NCBI RefSeq assembly: GCF_052065755.1
Contig: NZ_JBQHTK010000002.1
Coordinates: 124,001 to 188,000, forward strand
Source of the DNA: Allocoprococcus sp004560705
Lineage (GTDB): Bacteria > Bacillota > Clostridia > Lachnospirales > Lachnospiraceae
Length of the DNA: 64,000 bases
Reading direction: 5' to 3'
Shown: positions 7,556-16,876 of the stretch, piece after piece
Position numbering within the stretch: position 1 is the stretch's first letter
Layout: the number at the start of each line of letters is the position of its first letter
Program-made: the position numbers and the translations under genes
The notes under the pieces: model-generated
Told to the model about the DNA's origin: nothing
Database searches by the model: none
Seen by the model: only the letters and a program-made list of their open reading frames with translations

Positions 7556-7627
7556 TAAGAAAAAAGTTTTTTATGATAATTGCTATGGATTATAAAGTGT
7601 TTGCTTCTGTGTTTAATAGGGTAAAAG

Positions 7628-7661
7628 AAAAACCCTTGAAAATTCAAGGGCTTTTTCTTAA
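7628..7661 (-). terminator. Terminator of tRNA-Leu copy 2
   Basis: CCCTTGAA and TTCAAGGG form a compact hairpin followed on the minus strand by TTTTTCTTTT. Confidence 0.85.
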
Positions 7662-7668
7662 AAAATAA

Positions 7669-7753
7669 TGCGGAAGATGGGACTTGAACCCACACGACTG
7701 CAATAGTCACAAGATCCTTAGTCTTGCTCGTCTGCCAGTTCCGACACTTCCGC
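7669..7753 (-). tRNA. tRNA-Leu (anticodon AAG), copy 2
   Basis: An exact duplicate of the 85-base tRNA at 7431-7515, with the same CTAAGGA anticodon loop and class II variable arm, no encoded CCA. It has its own promoter and terminator, so the duplicated unit is expressed independently. Confidence 0.95.
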
Positions 7754-7791
7754 ATACCAGCTATTTTGTTTATGTTTTGCTGACAACAGCT

Positions 7792-7820
7792 ATAATACAT
7801 GATTATATGGGGAAAGTCAA
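7792..7820 (-). promoter_or_regulatory. Promoter of tRNA-Leu copy 2
   Basis: TTGACT (7815-7820) and TATTAT (7792-7797) on the minus strand, 17-base spacer. The flanks differ from those of copy 1, so the duplication covers the tRNA but not its promoter. Confidence 0.85.
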
Positions 7821-8036
7821 CATAATTTTCTTAAAAAAATATATTCGCAATATTAATAATTAAAAAGGAAATAGAAACAAAATTCAATATTTAACAAATA
7901 CTCTTTCTAATTGAGAGAAAATATAGTAAAATAATAAATAATTGAGCGGTTTATTTATGCGTTTTTTCAATCAATGCCAGACGAATTGAGATGAGAAGAA
8001 GAAAAAATGGCGAAACGGATGTCAGGAGGTAGCCGT

Positions 8037-9527
8037 ATGTTAGAAAAAGTAGATTTAACAAAGAAAATGAGCAAGGAAGAATACAAGGAGAAGATGGAGA
8101 CGCTGGAGCTGGAGCTTGGGCATCTGCAGCGGGAATGCAAGGAACAGAAAATTCCGGTGATGATTGCCTTTGAAGGGTACGGAGCTTCGGGAAAAGGTCT
8201 GCAGATCGGACGTCTGATCCAGGGATTGGATCCGAGAGGATTTGAGGTACATGCGGTTAAGAAAGAAACGGAAGAGGAACGGATGCACCCTTTCATGTGG
8301 CGTTTCTGGACGAAGACACCAGAGCGGGGAAGAATTGCGATCTACGATACGAGCTGGTACCGCAGAGTACAGATCGACCGGTTCGACGGCAAAGTGTCGG
8401 AAGAAGAACTGCCGGCAGACTATGAATCGATTCGTTCTTTTGAAAAGCAGCTTACAGATGACGGAATGGTCATTGTGAAATTGTTTCTTGCGATCGATCA
8501 GAAAGAACAGAAAAAGCGGTTCAAAAAGCTGATGGAATCGAAGGAGACGAAGTGGAGAGTCAGCGAGGGCGATCTGAAGAGAAATAAGGAATTTGCACGA
8601 TATGAGCAGATGAATGAAGAGATGCTTCGGAAAACAGATACGGATTATGCACCGTGGACGATCATTGAAGCGACGGATAAGCGGTATGCAACAGCGAAGA
8701 TCTTCACGACAGTGATCCATGCAATGCAGATGGCGCTGGAGAAGGTGAAGATGCCGGAGGAAGCACAGGAAGAGAGAAGAAGCGGTGGAGAGAGAGAATT
8801 CCAGGAATCGCTGCTTGCGAAGGCGGATTTGTCCAAAAAGCTCAGCAAGAAGCAGTACAAAGAGCAGCTTAAGGAACTGCAGGGCAAGATGGAACGTCTC
8901 CACGGTGAACTGTACCGCAGAAGAATTCCGGTGGTGCTCGGCTTCGAGGGCTGGGATGCCGGAGGCAAGGGCGGCGCGATCAAGCGTCTGACGGAACACA
9001 TGGATCCGAGAGGATATGTGGTAAATCCGACTGCATCCCCGAATGATATTGAGAAAGCACATCATTACCTGTGGCGTTTCTGGAGAGCTATGCCGAAAGC
9101 GGGCCACATTGCGATCTTCGACAGAACCTGGTACGGTCGTGTGATGGTAGAACGAATCGAAGGATTCTGTACGACGAAAGAATGGCAGAGAGCCTACAAG
9201 GAAATCAATGATATGGAGCAGGATCTGGTGAATGCCGGCGCTATCGTGCTGAAATTCTGGATGCAGATCGATAAAGATGAGCAGGCAGCAAGGTTTAAGG
9301 CGCGCCAGGAAAATCCGGAAAAACAGTGGAAGATCACCGATGAAGACTGGAGAAACCGTGAAAAATGGGATCAGTACGAAGAAGCAGTCAATGAGATGCT
9401 GATTCGTACTTCCACACCGCATGCACCGTGGGTCGTAGTGGAAGGAAACTGCAAGTATTATGCAAGGATCAAAGTGCTTGAGACGGTGGTTCATGCCATT
9501 GAAGAACGTCTGAAAGAAGAAAAATAA
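8037..9527 (+). CDS. pap: Polyphosphate:AMP phosphotransferase, tandem PPK2 domains
   Basis: A 496-residue protein made of two PPK2 kinase domains, the layout of PAP, which makes ADP from AMP and inorganic polyphosphate. The C-terminal domain has intact motifs: FEGWDAGGKG (303-312) and FDRTWYGRV (361-369). The N-terminal domain is altered: FEGYGASGKG (45-54) lacks the Asp of the Walker-type loop and YDTSWYRRV (103-111) lacks the Arg. Catalysis therefore probably lies in the second domain, as in known two-domain PAPs. The ATG at 8037 is chosen over an in-frame ATG at 8007 because AGGAGG (8024-8029) sits 7 bases upstream. It may head the dgt-dnaG-rpoD run. Confidence 0.88.
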   Translation: MLEKVDLTKKMSKEEYKEKMETLELELGHLQRECKEQKIPVMIAFEGYGASGKGLQIGRLIQGLDPRGFEVHAVKKETEEERMHPFMWRFWTKTPERGRIAIYDTSWYRRVQIDRFDGKVSEEELPADYESIRSFEKQLTDDGMVIVKLFLAIDQKEQKKRFKKLMESKETKWRVSEGDLKRNKEFARYEQMNEEMLRKTDTDYAPWTIIEATDKRYATAKIFTTVIHAMQMALEKVKMPEEAQEERRSGGEREFQESLLAKADLSKKLSKKQYKEQLKELQGKMERLHGELYRRRIPVVLGFEGWDAGGKGGAIKRLTEHMDPRGYVVNPTASPNDIEKAHHYLWRFWRAMPKAGHIAIFDRTWYGRVMVERIEGFCTTKEWQRAYKEINDMEQDLVNAGAIVLKFWMQIDKDEQAARFKARQENPEKQWKITDEDWRNREKWDQYEEAVNEMLIRTSTPHAPWVVVEGNCKYYARIKVLETVVHAIEERLKEEK

Positions 9528-9569
9528 TGAGAAGTTCGCATGAACAGATCGCTGAAAGGGAGCAGGAAT

Positions 9570-10574
9570 ATGACGATCAGAGAGCAGATGGAACAGCGGG
9601 AAAAAGAATATTTAAGTGCGTATGCGACACTAAGCGTCAATACGAGAGGAAGAAAAAGAGAAGAGGCGCAGTGTGATATTCGGCCGGTCTTTCAAAGAGA
9701 CAGAGACCGGATCCTGCACTGTAAATCGTTTCGCAGGCTGAAACAGAAGACACAGGTATTTCTGCTTCCCAAAGGGGATCATTATCGCACAAGGCTGACA
9801 CATACTCTGGAGGTTTCACAAAATGCGCGGACCATCGCGAAGGCGCTGCGGCTGAATGAAGATCTGGCAGAAGCGATCAGTCTGGGGCATGATCTCGGGC
9901 ATACGCCCTTTGGTCATGCCGGAGAGCGGGCTCTGAACGGAGTGTGTCCGGGCGGATTCAAACACAACGAACAGAGCGTGCGCGTGGTGGAAGTGCTGGA
10001 AAAGGACGGACAGGGGCTGAATCTCACATGGGAAGTCATCGATGGGATCCGCAATCACAAGAGTGTGGGAAAACCGGCAACTCTTGAGGGGCAGATCGTG
10101 AGGCTGTCGGATAAGATCGCCTATATCAACCATGATATTGACGATGCGATACGTGGAGGAATTCTTACTGAAGAGGATATACCGCTCCGGTTTCGAGAGG
10201 TGTTTGGAACCGGGATGCGTTCGCGGCTGAACACGATGATCCATGATGTGATCATAAGTAGCATGGATCAGCCGGAGATCCGGATGTCGGAGGAAATCGA
10301 AGAGGCGATGCGTGATCTGAGAAAGTTTATGTTTGAGCATGTCTACCAGAATCCCCGTGCAAAGGGAGAGGAAACGAAGGCGATCCATATGATCGAAAAT
10401 TTGTATTTTTATTATGAGGATCATCTGGAACTTCTTCCGGAACAATACCGGATTCAGATGGAGAAAGGCGATTCGGCGGAGCAGGTGGTGTGTGATTATA
10501 TTGCCGGCATGACGGATAATTATGCCGTAAAAAAATTTGAGGATATTTTTATTCCGGAAGCGTGGAAAAATTAA
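9570..10574 (+). CDS. dgt: Deoxyguanosinetriphosphate triphosphohydrolase-like protein
   Basis: A 334-residue HD-domain dNTPase of the Dgt family. It carries RLTHTLEV (His78), the HD pair in SLGHDLGHTPFGH (His107-Asp108) and a distal LSDKIAYINHDIDDA carrying the last Asp ligand. Such enzymes cleave dNTPs to nucleosides and tripolyphosphate and so affect dNTP pools. An ATG at 9540 is in frame, but AAGGGAG (9556-9562) favours the ATG at 9570, which matches usual N-termini (MTIREQMEQREKEYLS). It lies just before dnaG and rpoD, a common clostridial order. Confidence 0.9.
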   Translation: MTIREQMEQREKEYLSAYATLSVNTRGRKREEAQCDIRPVFQRDRDRILHCKSFRRLKQKTQVFLLPKGDHYRTRLTHTLEVSQNARTIAKALRLNEDLAEAISLGHDLGHTPFGHAGERALNGVCPGGFKHNEQSVRVVEVLEKDGQGLNLTWEVIDGIRNHKSVGKPATLEGQIVRLSDKIAYINHDIDDAIRGGILTEEDIPLRFREVFGTGMRSRLNTMIHDVIISSMDQPEIRMSEEIEEAMRDLRKFMFEHVYQNPRAKGEETKAIHMIENLYFYYEDHLELLPEQYRIQMEKGDSAEQVVCDYIAGMTDNYAVKKFEDIFIPEAWKN

Positions 10575-10673
10575 AGGAAATCAAAAGGTTTTGTCGAATA
10601 TATTAAATGTGAGGGCTTTTTACTACTGGAAACTTTTGGTTTTGCTTTCACACCAGGAAGGTGTAAAGATTTC

Positions 10674-12449
10674 ATGTATTATTCGGATGAGATTATAGAA
10701 GAAGTTAGAATGAAAAATGATATTGTGGACGTAATATCGGGATATGTGAAGCTTCAGAAGAAGGGAAGCTCCTATTTCGGGTTGTGTCCGTTCCACAATG
10801 AGAAATCGCCGTCGTTTTCCGTAAGCCGGGATAAGCAGATGTATTATTGCTTTGGCTGCGGTGCGGGCGGCAATGTGTTTACATTTATTATGGAATATGA
10901 GAATTACTCTTTTACGGAGGCACTGAAGTTTCTCGCCCAGAGAGCGGGGGTGGAGCTTCCAAAGGAGGAGTATTCCAAAGAGGCGAAGGAGCGGGCGGAT
11001 CTCAGGGCGACCCTGCTGGAGATGAACAAGCTGGCTGCAAAGTATTACTATGCGCAGCTGAAGGCGCCTGGAGGAAAGATCGCGCATGATTACCTGACGG
11101 GACGCAAGCTTAGCGAGGAGACGATCACCGCGTTCGGACTCGGGTATTCAAACAAGTACAGCAATGATCTGTATCAGTATCTGAGATCGAAAGGTTACAA
11201 TGACGATCTGATCATCAAGGCCGGGCTGGTAAATGTAGACGAGCGAAACGGAATTTATGACAAATTCTGGAATCGTGTCATGTTTCCGATCATGGATGTG
11301 AATAACCGTGTCATTGGTTTCGGCGGACGTGTGATGGGAGACGGAAAGCCCAAATATCTGAACTCTCCGGAGACGATGATATTTGACAAGAGCAGGAATC
11401 TCTACGGACTGCACCGGGCACGGACATCAAGAAAACCATATTTTCTGATTTGTGAGGGATATATGGATGTGATTTCTTTACATCAGGCAGGTTTTACGAA
11501 CGCTGTGGCATCGCTGGGAACGGCGCTGACACCCGGACATGCCGCTTTGATCAAACGGTATGTGAGTGAAGTGTACCTGACGTACGACAGTGATGAAGCC
11601 GGAACGAAGGCGGCACTCAGGGCGGTGCCGATTCTGAAGGACGCCGGCATCACCGCAAAAGTGATCCGTATGGAACCTTATAAGGATCCGGATGAATTTA
11701 TCAAGAACCTCGGAGCGGAAGCATTTGAGGAGCGGATCGCAAAGGCCAGAAACGGATTTATGTTCAGTCTGGAGATGATGGAGAAAGATTATGATATGAC
11801 TTCCCCCGAAGGCAAGACAGAATTTCTGCGGATGGCATCCAGAAAACTTGCAGAATTTGAAGAAGAGATCGAAAGAAATAATTATATTGAAGCAGTTGCA
11901 AAAGCGTATCGTGTCGGATATGAGGAACTGAAGAAGCTGGTCGTAAAGACGGCGATTCAGAGTGGACAGGCAACACCGGCGGTAAGGCCGAAGCAGACGC
12001 AGGATAAGACCGTTCCAAAAGAGGACGGGCATATGAAGTCGCAGAAGATCCTGCTGACCTGGCTGATCGACCATGAAGAACTGTTCCCGCAGATCAGCCG
12101 CTATATCACGCCGGAGGATTTTACAACGGATCTGTACCGGCAGGTGGCGGAGCTTTTGTTTGAACAGTACGAACAGGGCGATGTGAATCCGGCAAAGATC
12201 ATGAACCATTTTACAGAAGAGGCCGATCACCGAGAAGCGGCGTCCCTTTTCCATACCAGGATCAAGGAACTGACGACAAAGCAGGAACAGGAGAAGGCGA
12301 TCAAGGAGACGATCATCCGCGTGAAGGCGTACAGTATTGAGGAGGCAACGAAGAAGCTGGATCCCACGGACATCCAGGGACTTCAGCGGCTCATGAATGC
12401 AAAGAAGGCTTTGCAGGATTTGCAGAAACTGCATATTTCCATCAATTAG
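10674..12449 (+). CDS. dnaG: DNA primase
   Basis: DnaG makes RNA primers for replication. The 591-residue protein has the CHC2 zinc motif with Cys38, His41, Cys59 and Cys62 (CPFH ... CFGC). A catalytic core follows with the TOPRIM signatures LICEGYMDVISL and VYLTYDSDEAG, and then a C-terminal helicase-binding region. Length and domain order are normal. The Shine-Dalgarno AGGAAGG lies at 10655-10661, about 12 bases before the ATG, and its AGGAA can sit in the loop of a small ACACC/GGTGT hairpin (10650-10664). It is followed by rpoD, the macromolecular-synthesis pairing. Confidence 0.97.
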   Translation: MYYSDEIIEEVRMKNDIVDVISGYVKLQKKGSSYFGLCPFHNEKSPSFSVSRDKQMYYCFGCGAGGNVFTFIMEYENYSFTEALKFLAQRAGVELPKEEYSKEAKERADLRATLLEMNKLAAKYYYAQLKAPGGKIAHDYLTGRKLSEETITAFGLGYSNKYSNDLYQYLRSKGYNDDLIIKAGLVNVDERNGIYDKFWNRVMFPIMDVNNRVIGFGGRVMGDGKPKYLNSPETMIFDKSRNLYGLHRARTSRKPYFLICEGYMDVISLHQAGFTNAVASLGTALTPGHAALIKRYVSEVYLTYDSDEAGTKAALRAVPILKDAGITAKVIRMEPYKDPDEFIKNLGAEAFEERIAKARNGFMFSLEMMEKDYDMTSPEGKTEFLRMASRKLAEFEEEIERNNYIEAVAKAYRVGYEELKKLVVKTAIQSGQATPAVRPKQTQDKTVPKEDGHMKSQKILLTWLIDHEELFPQISRYITPEDFTTDLYRQVAELLFEQYEQGDVNPAKIMNHFTEEADHREAASLFHTRIKELTTKQEQEKAIKETIIRVKAYSIEEATKKLDPTDIQGLQRLMNAKKALQDLQKLHISIN

Positions 12450-12488
12450 GGATAAAATATAAACAAGCAATGAGAGGAAGGACACGAC

Positions 12489-13604
12489 ATGGTAGAGAAC
12501 GTGGCAAAATTTGAAGAAAAATTAAAGAGTCTGGTTGCGCTTGCCAAAAAGAAAAAGAACATTCTTGAAATCGGTGAGATCAACGAAGTGTTCCATGATA
12601 TGGAGCTGGAACCGGATCAGATGGAAAAGGTGTTCGAGTATCTGGAATCGTCTGGAATCGACGTACTTCGCATCAGCGGAGATGTGGACGACACAGATGA
12701 TGATCTGGAGATCATCCTGTCTGACGAGGATGAAGTGGATATGGAGAAAATCGATCTTTCTGTACCGGACGGAATCAGTATCGAAGATCCGGTCCGTATG
12801 TATCTGAAAGAGATCGGTAAGGTTCCGCTTCTGAGTGCGGAGGAAGAGATAGAACTGGCAAAGAGAATGGCGGAAGGCGATGAGGACGCAAAGAAGCGCC
12901 TGGCTGAGGCGAACTTGAGACTGGTTGTTAGTATTGCAAAGCGATATGTAGGAAGAGGTATGCTGTTCCTGGATCTGATTCAGGAGGGAAATCTCGGACT
13001 GATCAAAGCAGTTGAAAAATTTGATTATCAGAAAGGCTTTAAATTCAGTACTTATGCAACCTGGTGGATTCGTCAGGCAATCACGAGAGCAATTGCGGAT
13101 CAGGCAAGAACCATCCGTATTCCGGTTCATATGGTAGAAACCATCAACAAACTGATTCGAGTGTCCAGACAATTATTGCAGGAGCTGGGACGGGAACCCA
13201 CGCCGGAAGAGATTGCGGAAGAATTGGACATGCCGGTTGAACGTGTGCGTGAGATTCTGAAGATCTCGCAGGAGCCGGTTTCCCTGGAAACTCCGATCGG
13301 CGAGGAGGAAGACAGCCATCTTGGTGATTTTATTCAGGACGACAATGTTCCGGTGCCGGCGGAAGCAGCAGCACAGACGCTTTTGAAGGAACAGCTGGAT
13401 GAGGTTCTTGATACACTGACCGACAGAGAGCAGAAGGTACTCAGACTCCGCTTTGGTATGAATGACGGAAGAGCGAGAACGCTGGAGGAAGTAGGTAAGG
13501 AATTCGATGTTACCCGTGAGCGTATTCGTCAGATCGAGGCTAAAGCGCTCCGTAAACTCCGCCATCCGAGCAGAAGCAGAAAATTAAGAGATTATCTGGA
13601 TTAG
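12489..13604 (+). CDS. rpoD: RNA polymerase primary sigma factor (SigA/RpoD)
   Basis: A 371-residue sigma-70. It has an acidic region 1.1, then region 1.2 (DPVRMYLKEIGKVPLL), region 2 (EEIELAKRMAEGDEDAKK; FKFSTYATWWIRQAITRAI), region 3, and region 4 with VTRERIRQIEAKALRKLR. These recognise -10 and -35 elements such as the TTGACA/TATAAT pairs found throughout the window. It lacks the long non-conserved insert of proteobacterial RpoD, as is usual in Firmicutes. It follows dnaG by 39 bases and precedes trmK by 8. Confidence 0.98.
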   Translation: MVENVAKFEEKLKSLVALAKKKKNILEIGEINEVFHDMELEPDQMEKVFEYLESSGIDVLRISGDVDDTDDDLEIILSDEDEVDMEKIDLSVPDGISIEDPVRMYLKEIGKVPLLSAEEEIELAKRMAEGDEDAKKRLAEANLRLVVSIAKRYVGRGMLFLDLIQEGNLGLIKAVEKFDYQKGFKFSTYATWWIRQAITRAIADQARTIRIPVHMVETINKLIRVSRQLLQELGREPTPEEIAEELDMPVERVREILKISQEPVSLETPIGEEEDSHLGDFIQDDNVPVPAEAAAQTLLKEQLDEVLDTLTDREQKVLRLRFGMNDGRARTLEEVGKEFDVTRERIRQIEAKALRKLRHPSRSRKLRDYLD

Positions 13605-13612
13605 AGGACGAG

Positions 13613-14317
13613 ATGGAATTATCAAAGAGACTTAAGGCTGTCGCGGAGCTGGTAACGCCCGGGATGCGGCTGGCAGATGTGGGGACCGATCATGGGTATA
13701 TTCCTATTTATCTGACCGAGGCGGGTGTGATACCGTCGGCGATTGCCATGGATATTAATAAAGGTCCTCTTGAAAGGGCAAAGGAGCATATCCGGGAGCA
13801 CGGACTGGAAGGAAAGATCCAGACGCGGCTGTCGGACGGGCTTAAAAACTTACAAATGAATGAAGCAGACTGTATGATCGCCGCCGGTATGGGCGGCGGT
13901 CTTGTCATACGGATTCTTTCCGAGGAAAGAGATACGGCAGGATCGCTCAAAGAACTGATTCTGCAGCCGCAGTCGGAGATTGACAGCGTCAGAAAATACC
14001 TGACCGAAGAAGGATACCGGATCGTGGCCGAAGACATGGTCTATGAGGATGGAAAATATTATCCGATGATGAAGGCAGTTCCATGCATGGCAGGTGCCGG
14101 GGAAATACCGTATTCCGAAGAAGAACTGGAATTTGGACGGGTGCTTTTGCAGCAGGCACATCCGGTTCTCGGACAGTTTCTTGAACGGGAGATGGAAATC
14201 CAGAACAGAATTTTATCTGCGCTCGAAAGTCAGGAATCCGTGCGTGCGAAGAAACGTATGGAAGAGATTTCCTATAGAATCGAATGGATCAGGGGAATTC
14301 TGAATACGTATTATTAG
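13613..14317 (+). CDS. trmK: tRNA (adenine22-N1)-methyltransferase
   Basis: A 234-residue class I methyltransferase of the TrmK (YqfN) family. The SAM-binding motif is MRLADVGTDHGYIPIYL near residue 20 and the catalytic-region motif is CMIAAGMGGGLVIRIL. TrmK makes m1A22 in tRNAs. The rpoD-trmK-nif3 order is conserved in Bacillus (sigA-yqfN-yqfO) and supports the assignment. It starts 8 bases after rpoD. Confidence 0.93.
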   Translation: MELSKRLKAVAELVTPGMRLADVGTDHGYIPIYLTEAGVIPSAIAMDINKGPLERAKEHIREHGLEGKIQTRLSDGLKNLQMNEADCMIAAGMGGGLVIRILSEERDTAGSLKELILQPQSEIDSVRKYLTEEGYRIVAEDMVYEDGKYYPMMKAVPCMAGAGEIPYSEEELEFGRVLLQQAHPVLGQFLEREMEIQNRILSALESQESVRAKKRMEEISYRIEWIRGILNTYY

Positions 14318-14329
14318 GAGGTACATAGC

Positions 14330-15100
14330 GTGATTTGCAGGGAGATAATTGATACCATTGAAAAACGTTATCCGAAAGAATGTGCGATGGAATGGGATAA
14401 TGTCGGACTTCTGGCGGGAAGATATGAGAAAGAGGTTGGGAAGATCTATATTGCGCTGGATGCGACCGATGAGGTGATTGAAGATGCGGCTTCATGGGGA
14501 GCAGATATGCTGGTTACTCATCATCCTATGATTTTTAAAGCGTTAAAAAAAATCAATGATCAGAGTTTTATCGGACGCAGGGTAATCCGACTGATCCGAG
14601 AAGATATTGCATATTATGCTATGCATACAAATTATGACGTGATGGGAATGGCGGATCTTGCCGGAGAATTTATGGAGATGAAGGATCCTGAGATACTGGA
14701 GGAGACTTACCCGGACGAGGGGATCGGCAGAGTAGCTGACCTGAAGGAAGCGATGACTCTGGAGGAGTGCTGTGGTTTTGTCAAAGAACGTCTGGCACTG
14801 CCGAGTGTGAAAGTCTTCGGAGATCCGAAGAAAACGGTGAAGAGGATGGCTGTATCTCCGGGATCCGGAAAGAGCATGATCGGCCCTGCTCTGGCGAAAG
14901 GGGCGGATGTGCTTGTGACCGGTGATATCGATCATCATGAAGGAATCGATGCGCTGGCTCAGGGACTGGCAATCATCGATGCCGGGCATTATGGAACAGA
15001 GTATATTTTTATAGCAGATATGGAACAGTTTCTGAAAGAGCATTTTCCGGAGGCCGAGATCAGGACGGCTCCGGTCCGTCATCCGTTCTGGGTTATGTAA
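14330..15100 (+). CDS. Nif3-like dinuclear metal-centre protein (DUF34/YqfO family)
   Basis: A 256-residue member of the NIF3 family with conserved metal-ligand stretches: EWDNVGLLAG, VTHHPMIF, AMHTNYD, and GDIDHHEG ... DAGHYGTE. Family members form hexameric rings with a two-metal site; the cellular role is not settled, although some are annotated as GTP cyclohydrolase 1 type 2. It lacks the extra PII-like middle domain of longer homologues such as B. subtilis YqfO. The start is GTG at 14330, placed by AGGAGGT (14316-14322). It is coupled to trmK, with a 12-base gap. Confidence 0.9.
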   Translation: MICREIIDTIEKRYPKECAMEWDNVGLLAGRYEKEVGKIYIALDATDEVIEDAASWGADMLVTHHPMIFKALKKINDQSFIGRRVIRLIREDIAYYAMHTNYDVMGMADLAGEFMEMKDPEILEETYPDEGIGRVADLKEAMTLEECCGFVKERLALPSVKVFGDPKKTVKRMAVSPGSGKSMIGPALAKGADVLVTGDIDHHEGIDALAQGLAIIDAGHYGTEYIFIADMEQFLKEHFPEAEIRTAPVRHPFWVM

Positions 15101-15144
15101 CGATCGGGAAACAGTTTTTTATGTCAATAAGGAGGTGCCGGAAG

Positions 15145-16812
15145 GTGGAGACGAAGCGTTATCAGGTTGAAATAAACGGTGAGAAAAGAGCGTATCGCGA
15201 GGGAACGACGTATCTTGAAATCGCAAAAGAATATCAGGATCAGTATGAGAATGACATTGTGCTGGTATTTGTGAACGAAAAACTTCAGGAGTTGCGCAAG
15301 AAGGTGACGAAGGACTGCAGACTTCGGTTTGTAACAACCGGAGAGGAGCTGGGCAATATGGCCTACAGGCGCGGAGTCAGTTTTCTCCTCATAAAAGCGG
15401 TCTACGATGCAGCTGGGCATGAAAATGTGAAAAAAGTAAGGATCCATTATTCAGTCGATAAGGGATTTTATTTTACGCTTAAAGGGAACCTGTATCTGGA
15501 TCAGGAGCTGCTTGACAGAATCGAGAGCAGGATGCGCCAGATGGTGGAGATGGATCTGGAAATCGGAAAGCAGGGAATCCATACCGACGATGCGATCGAA
15601 AAATTCCACGAGTACGGTATGAAAGATAAGGAGAAGCTTTTCCATTACCGCCGGGTATCCCGGGTCAATCTTTACAGCATCAATGAATTTGAAGACTATT
15701 TTTACGGATATATGGTACCGTCTACGGGATATCTAAAATATTTCAAACTGTTTCTATACGACGAGGGATTCGTGGTACAGATGCCGGAAAAGGAAAACCC
15801 GAAGCTGGTTCCTCCTTTTAATCCGCAACACAAGCTTTTTCAAGTATTAAAGGAATCAACACAGGGCGGAGATCGGATGGGAATCGAGACAATCGGAGAT
15901 CTCAACCATTTTGTGACCAGAGGAGATCCACAAGAGCTGATCCTGGTGCAGGAGGCACTTCAGGAGAAAAGAATCGCACAGATCGCCGAGCAGATCGCCT
16001 CCCGGCCTGAGAAAAAGTTTGTTCTGATCGCAGGCCCGTCATCTTCCGGTAAGACCACATTTTCACACCGGCTTTCGGTGCAGCTTCGTGTCAACGGACT
16101 GGTGCCGCATCCAATTGCGGTGGATAATTATTTTCTGAATCGCTCGGAAACGCCGCTGGACGAGGAAGGAAAGCCGAATTATGAATGCCTTGAGGCAATC
16201 GATGTGGCGCAATTCAATCTGGATCTTCAGGCTCTTCTGAATGGGGAGCGGGTGGAAATCCCATATTTCAACTTCAAGACCGGAAAACGGGAATATAAAG
16301 GAGATTACAAACAGCTTGGGGGAAATGATATTCTGGTGATTGAAGGAATTCATTGTCTGAATGATGCACTTACAAGAGAGATTCCGAGAGAGCATAAATT
16401 CAAAATTTATATCAGCGCACTTACGCAGCTGAATATTGATGAGCACAATCGGATTCCGACGACGGACGGACGGCTTCTTCGAAGAATGGTGAGGGATGCG
16501 AGAACCCGCGGTACTTCTGCAAAGGATACGATCGCGATGTGGAAATCGGTGCGAAGAGGCGAGGATAACAACATTTTCCCGTATCAGGAAGAGGCGGATG
16601 TGATGTTTAACTCAGCATTGCTTTATGAGCTGGCGGTGCTGAAGGCTTATGCAGAGCCGATCCTGTTCGGAATTGATAAAAACTGCGAGGAATACCTGGA
16701 AGCCAAGAGGCTGCTTAAGTTTCTGGATTATGTTGTTGGGATCGGAAGTGAAAATATACCGCAGAACTCGATTTTAAGAGAGTTCATTGGCGGAGGATGT
16801 TTCGAAATATAG
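15145..16812 (+). CDS. Nucleoside (uridine) kinase with N-terminal TGS/ThrRS-like domains
   Basis: A 555-residue protein. The N-terminus (METKRYQVEINGEKRAY ... TYLEIAKEY) is a TGS domain, followed by a region like the second additional (SAD) domain of threonyl-tRNA synthetase. The C-terminal half is a uridine kinase-like P-loop domain with GPSSSGKTT near residue 298 and VIEGIHCLN. The kinase half suggests phosphorylation of a nucleoside or related small molecule; the physiological substrate is not established. The frame opens at ATG 15121, but AAGGAGGT (15129-15136) lies 8 bases before a GTG at 15145, which is preferred. It ends the run begun at dgt. Confidence 0.82.
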   Translation: METKRYQVEINGEKRAYREGTTYLEIAKEYQDQYENDIVLVFVNEKLQELRKKVTKDCRLRFVTTGEELGNMAYRRGVSFLLIKAVYDAAGHENVKKVRIHYSVDKGFYFTLKGNLYLDQELLDRIESRMRQMVEMDLEIGKQGIHTDDAIEKFHEYGMKDKEKLFHYRRVSRVNLYSINEFEDYFYGYMVPSTGYLKYFKLFLYDEGFVVQMPEKENPKLVPPFNPQHKLFQVLKESTQGGDRMGIETIGDLNHFVTRGDPQELILVQEALQEKRIAQIAEQIASRPEKKFVLIAGPSSSGKTTFSHRLSVQLRVNGLVPHPIAVDNYFLNRSETPLDEEGKPNYECLEAIDVAQFNLDLQALLNGERVEIPYFNFKTGKREYKGDYKQLGGNDILVIEGIHCLNDALTREIPREHKFKIYISALTQLNIDEHNRIPTTDGRLLRRMVRDARTRGTSAKDTIAMWKSVRRGEDNNIFPYQEEADVMFNSALLYELAVLKAYAEPILFGIDKNCEEYLEAKRLLKFLDYVVGIGSENIPQNSILREFIGGGCFEI

Positions 16813-16821
16813 AAAATAGGA

Positions 16822-16876
16822 GTGAGAAAAAGAAACGGGAGGCGTATTGCATTTATTGATGCGATACTGCCTCCCG
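16822..16876 (-). terminator. Terminator of aroC-rluA, overlapping the rluA 3' end
   Basis: CGGGAGGC (16836-16843) pairs with GCCTCCCG (16869-16876), extended inward by a 9-bp stem. The minus strand continues with TTTCTTTTTCT. The rluA stop codon lies in the loop. Confidence 0.75.

Noticed and set aside
8055..9494. Long antisense reading frame opposite the PAP gene (479 codons)
   Set aside because: Shadow of a gene with strong codon bias; residue composition is His/Phe/Leu/Arg-rich with no domain and no RBS.
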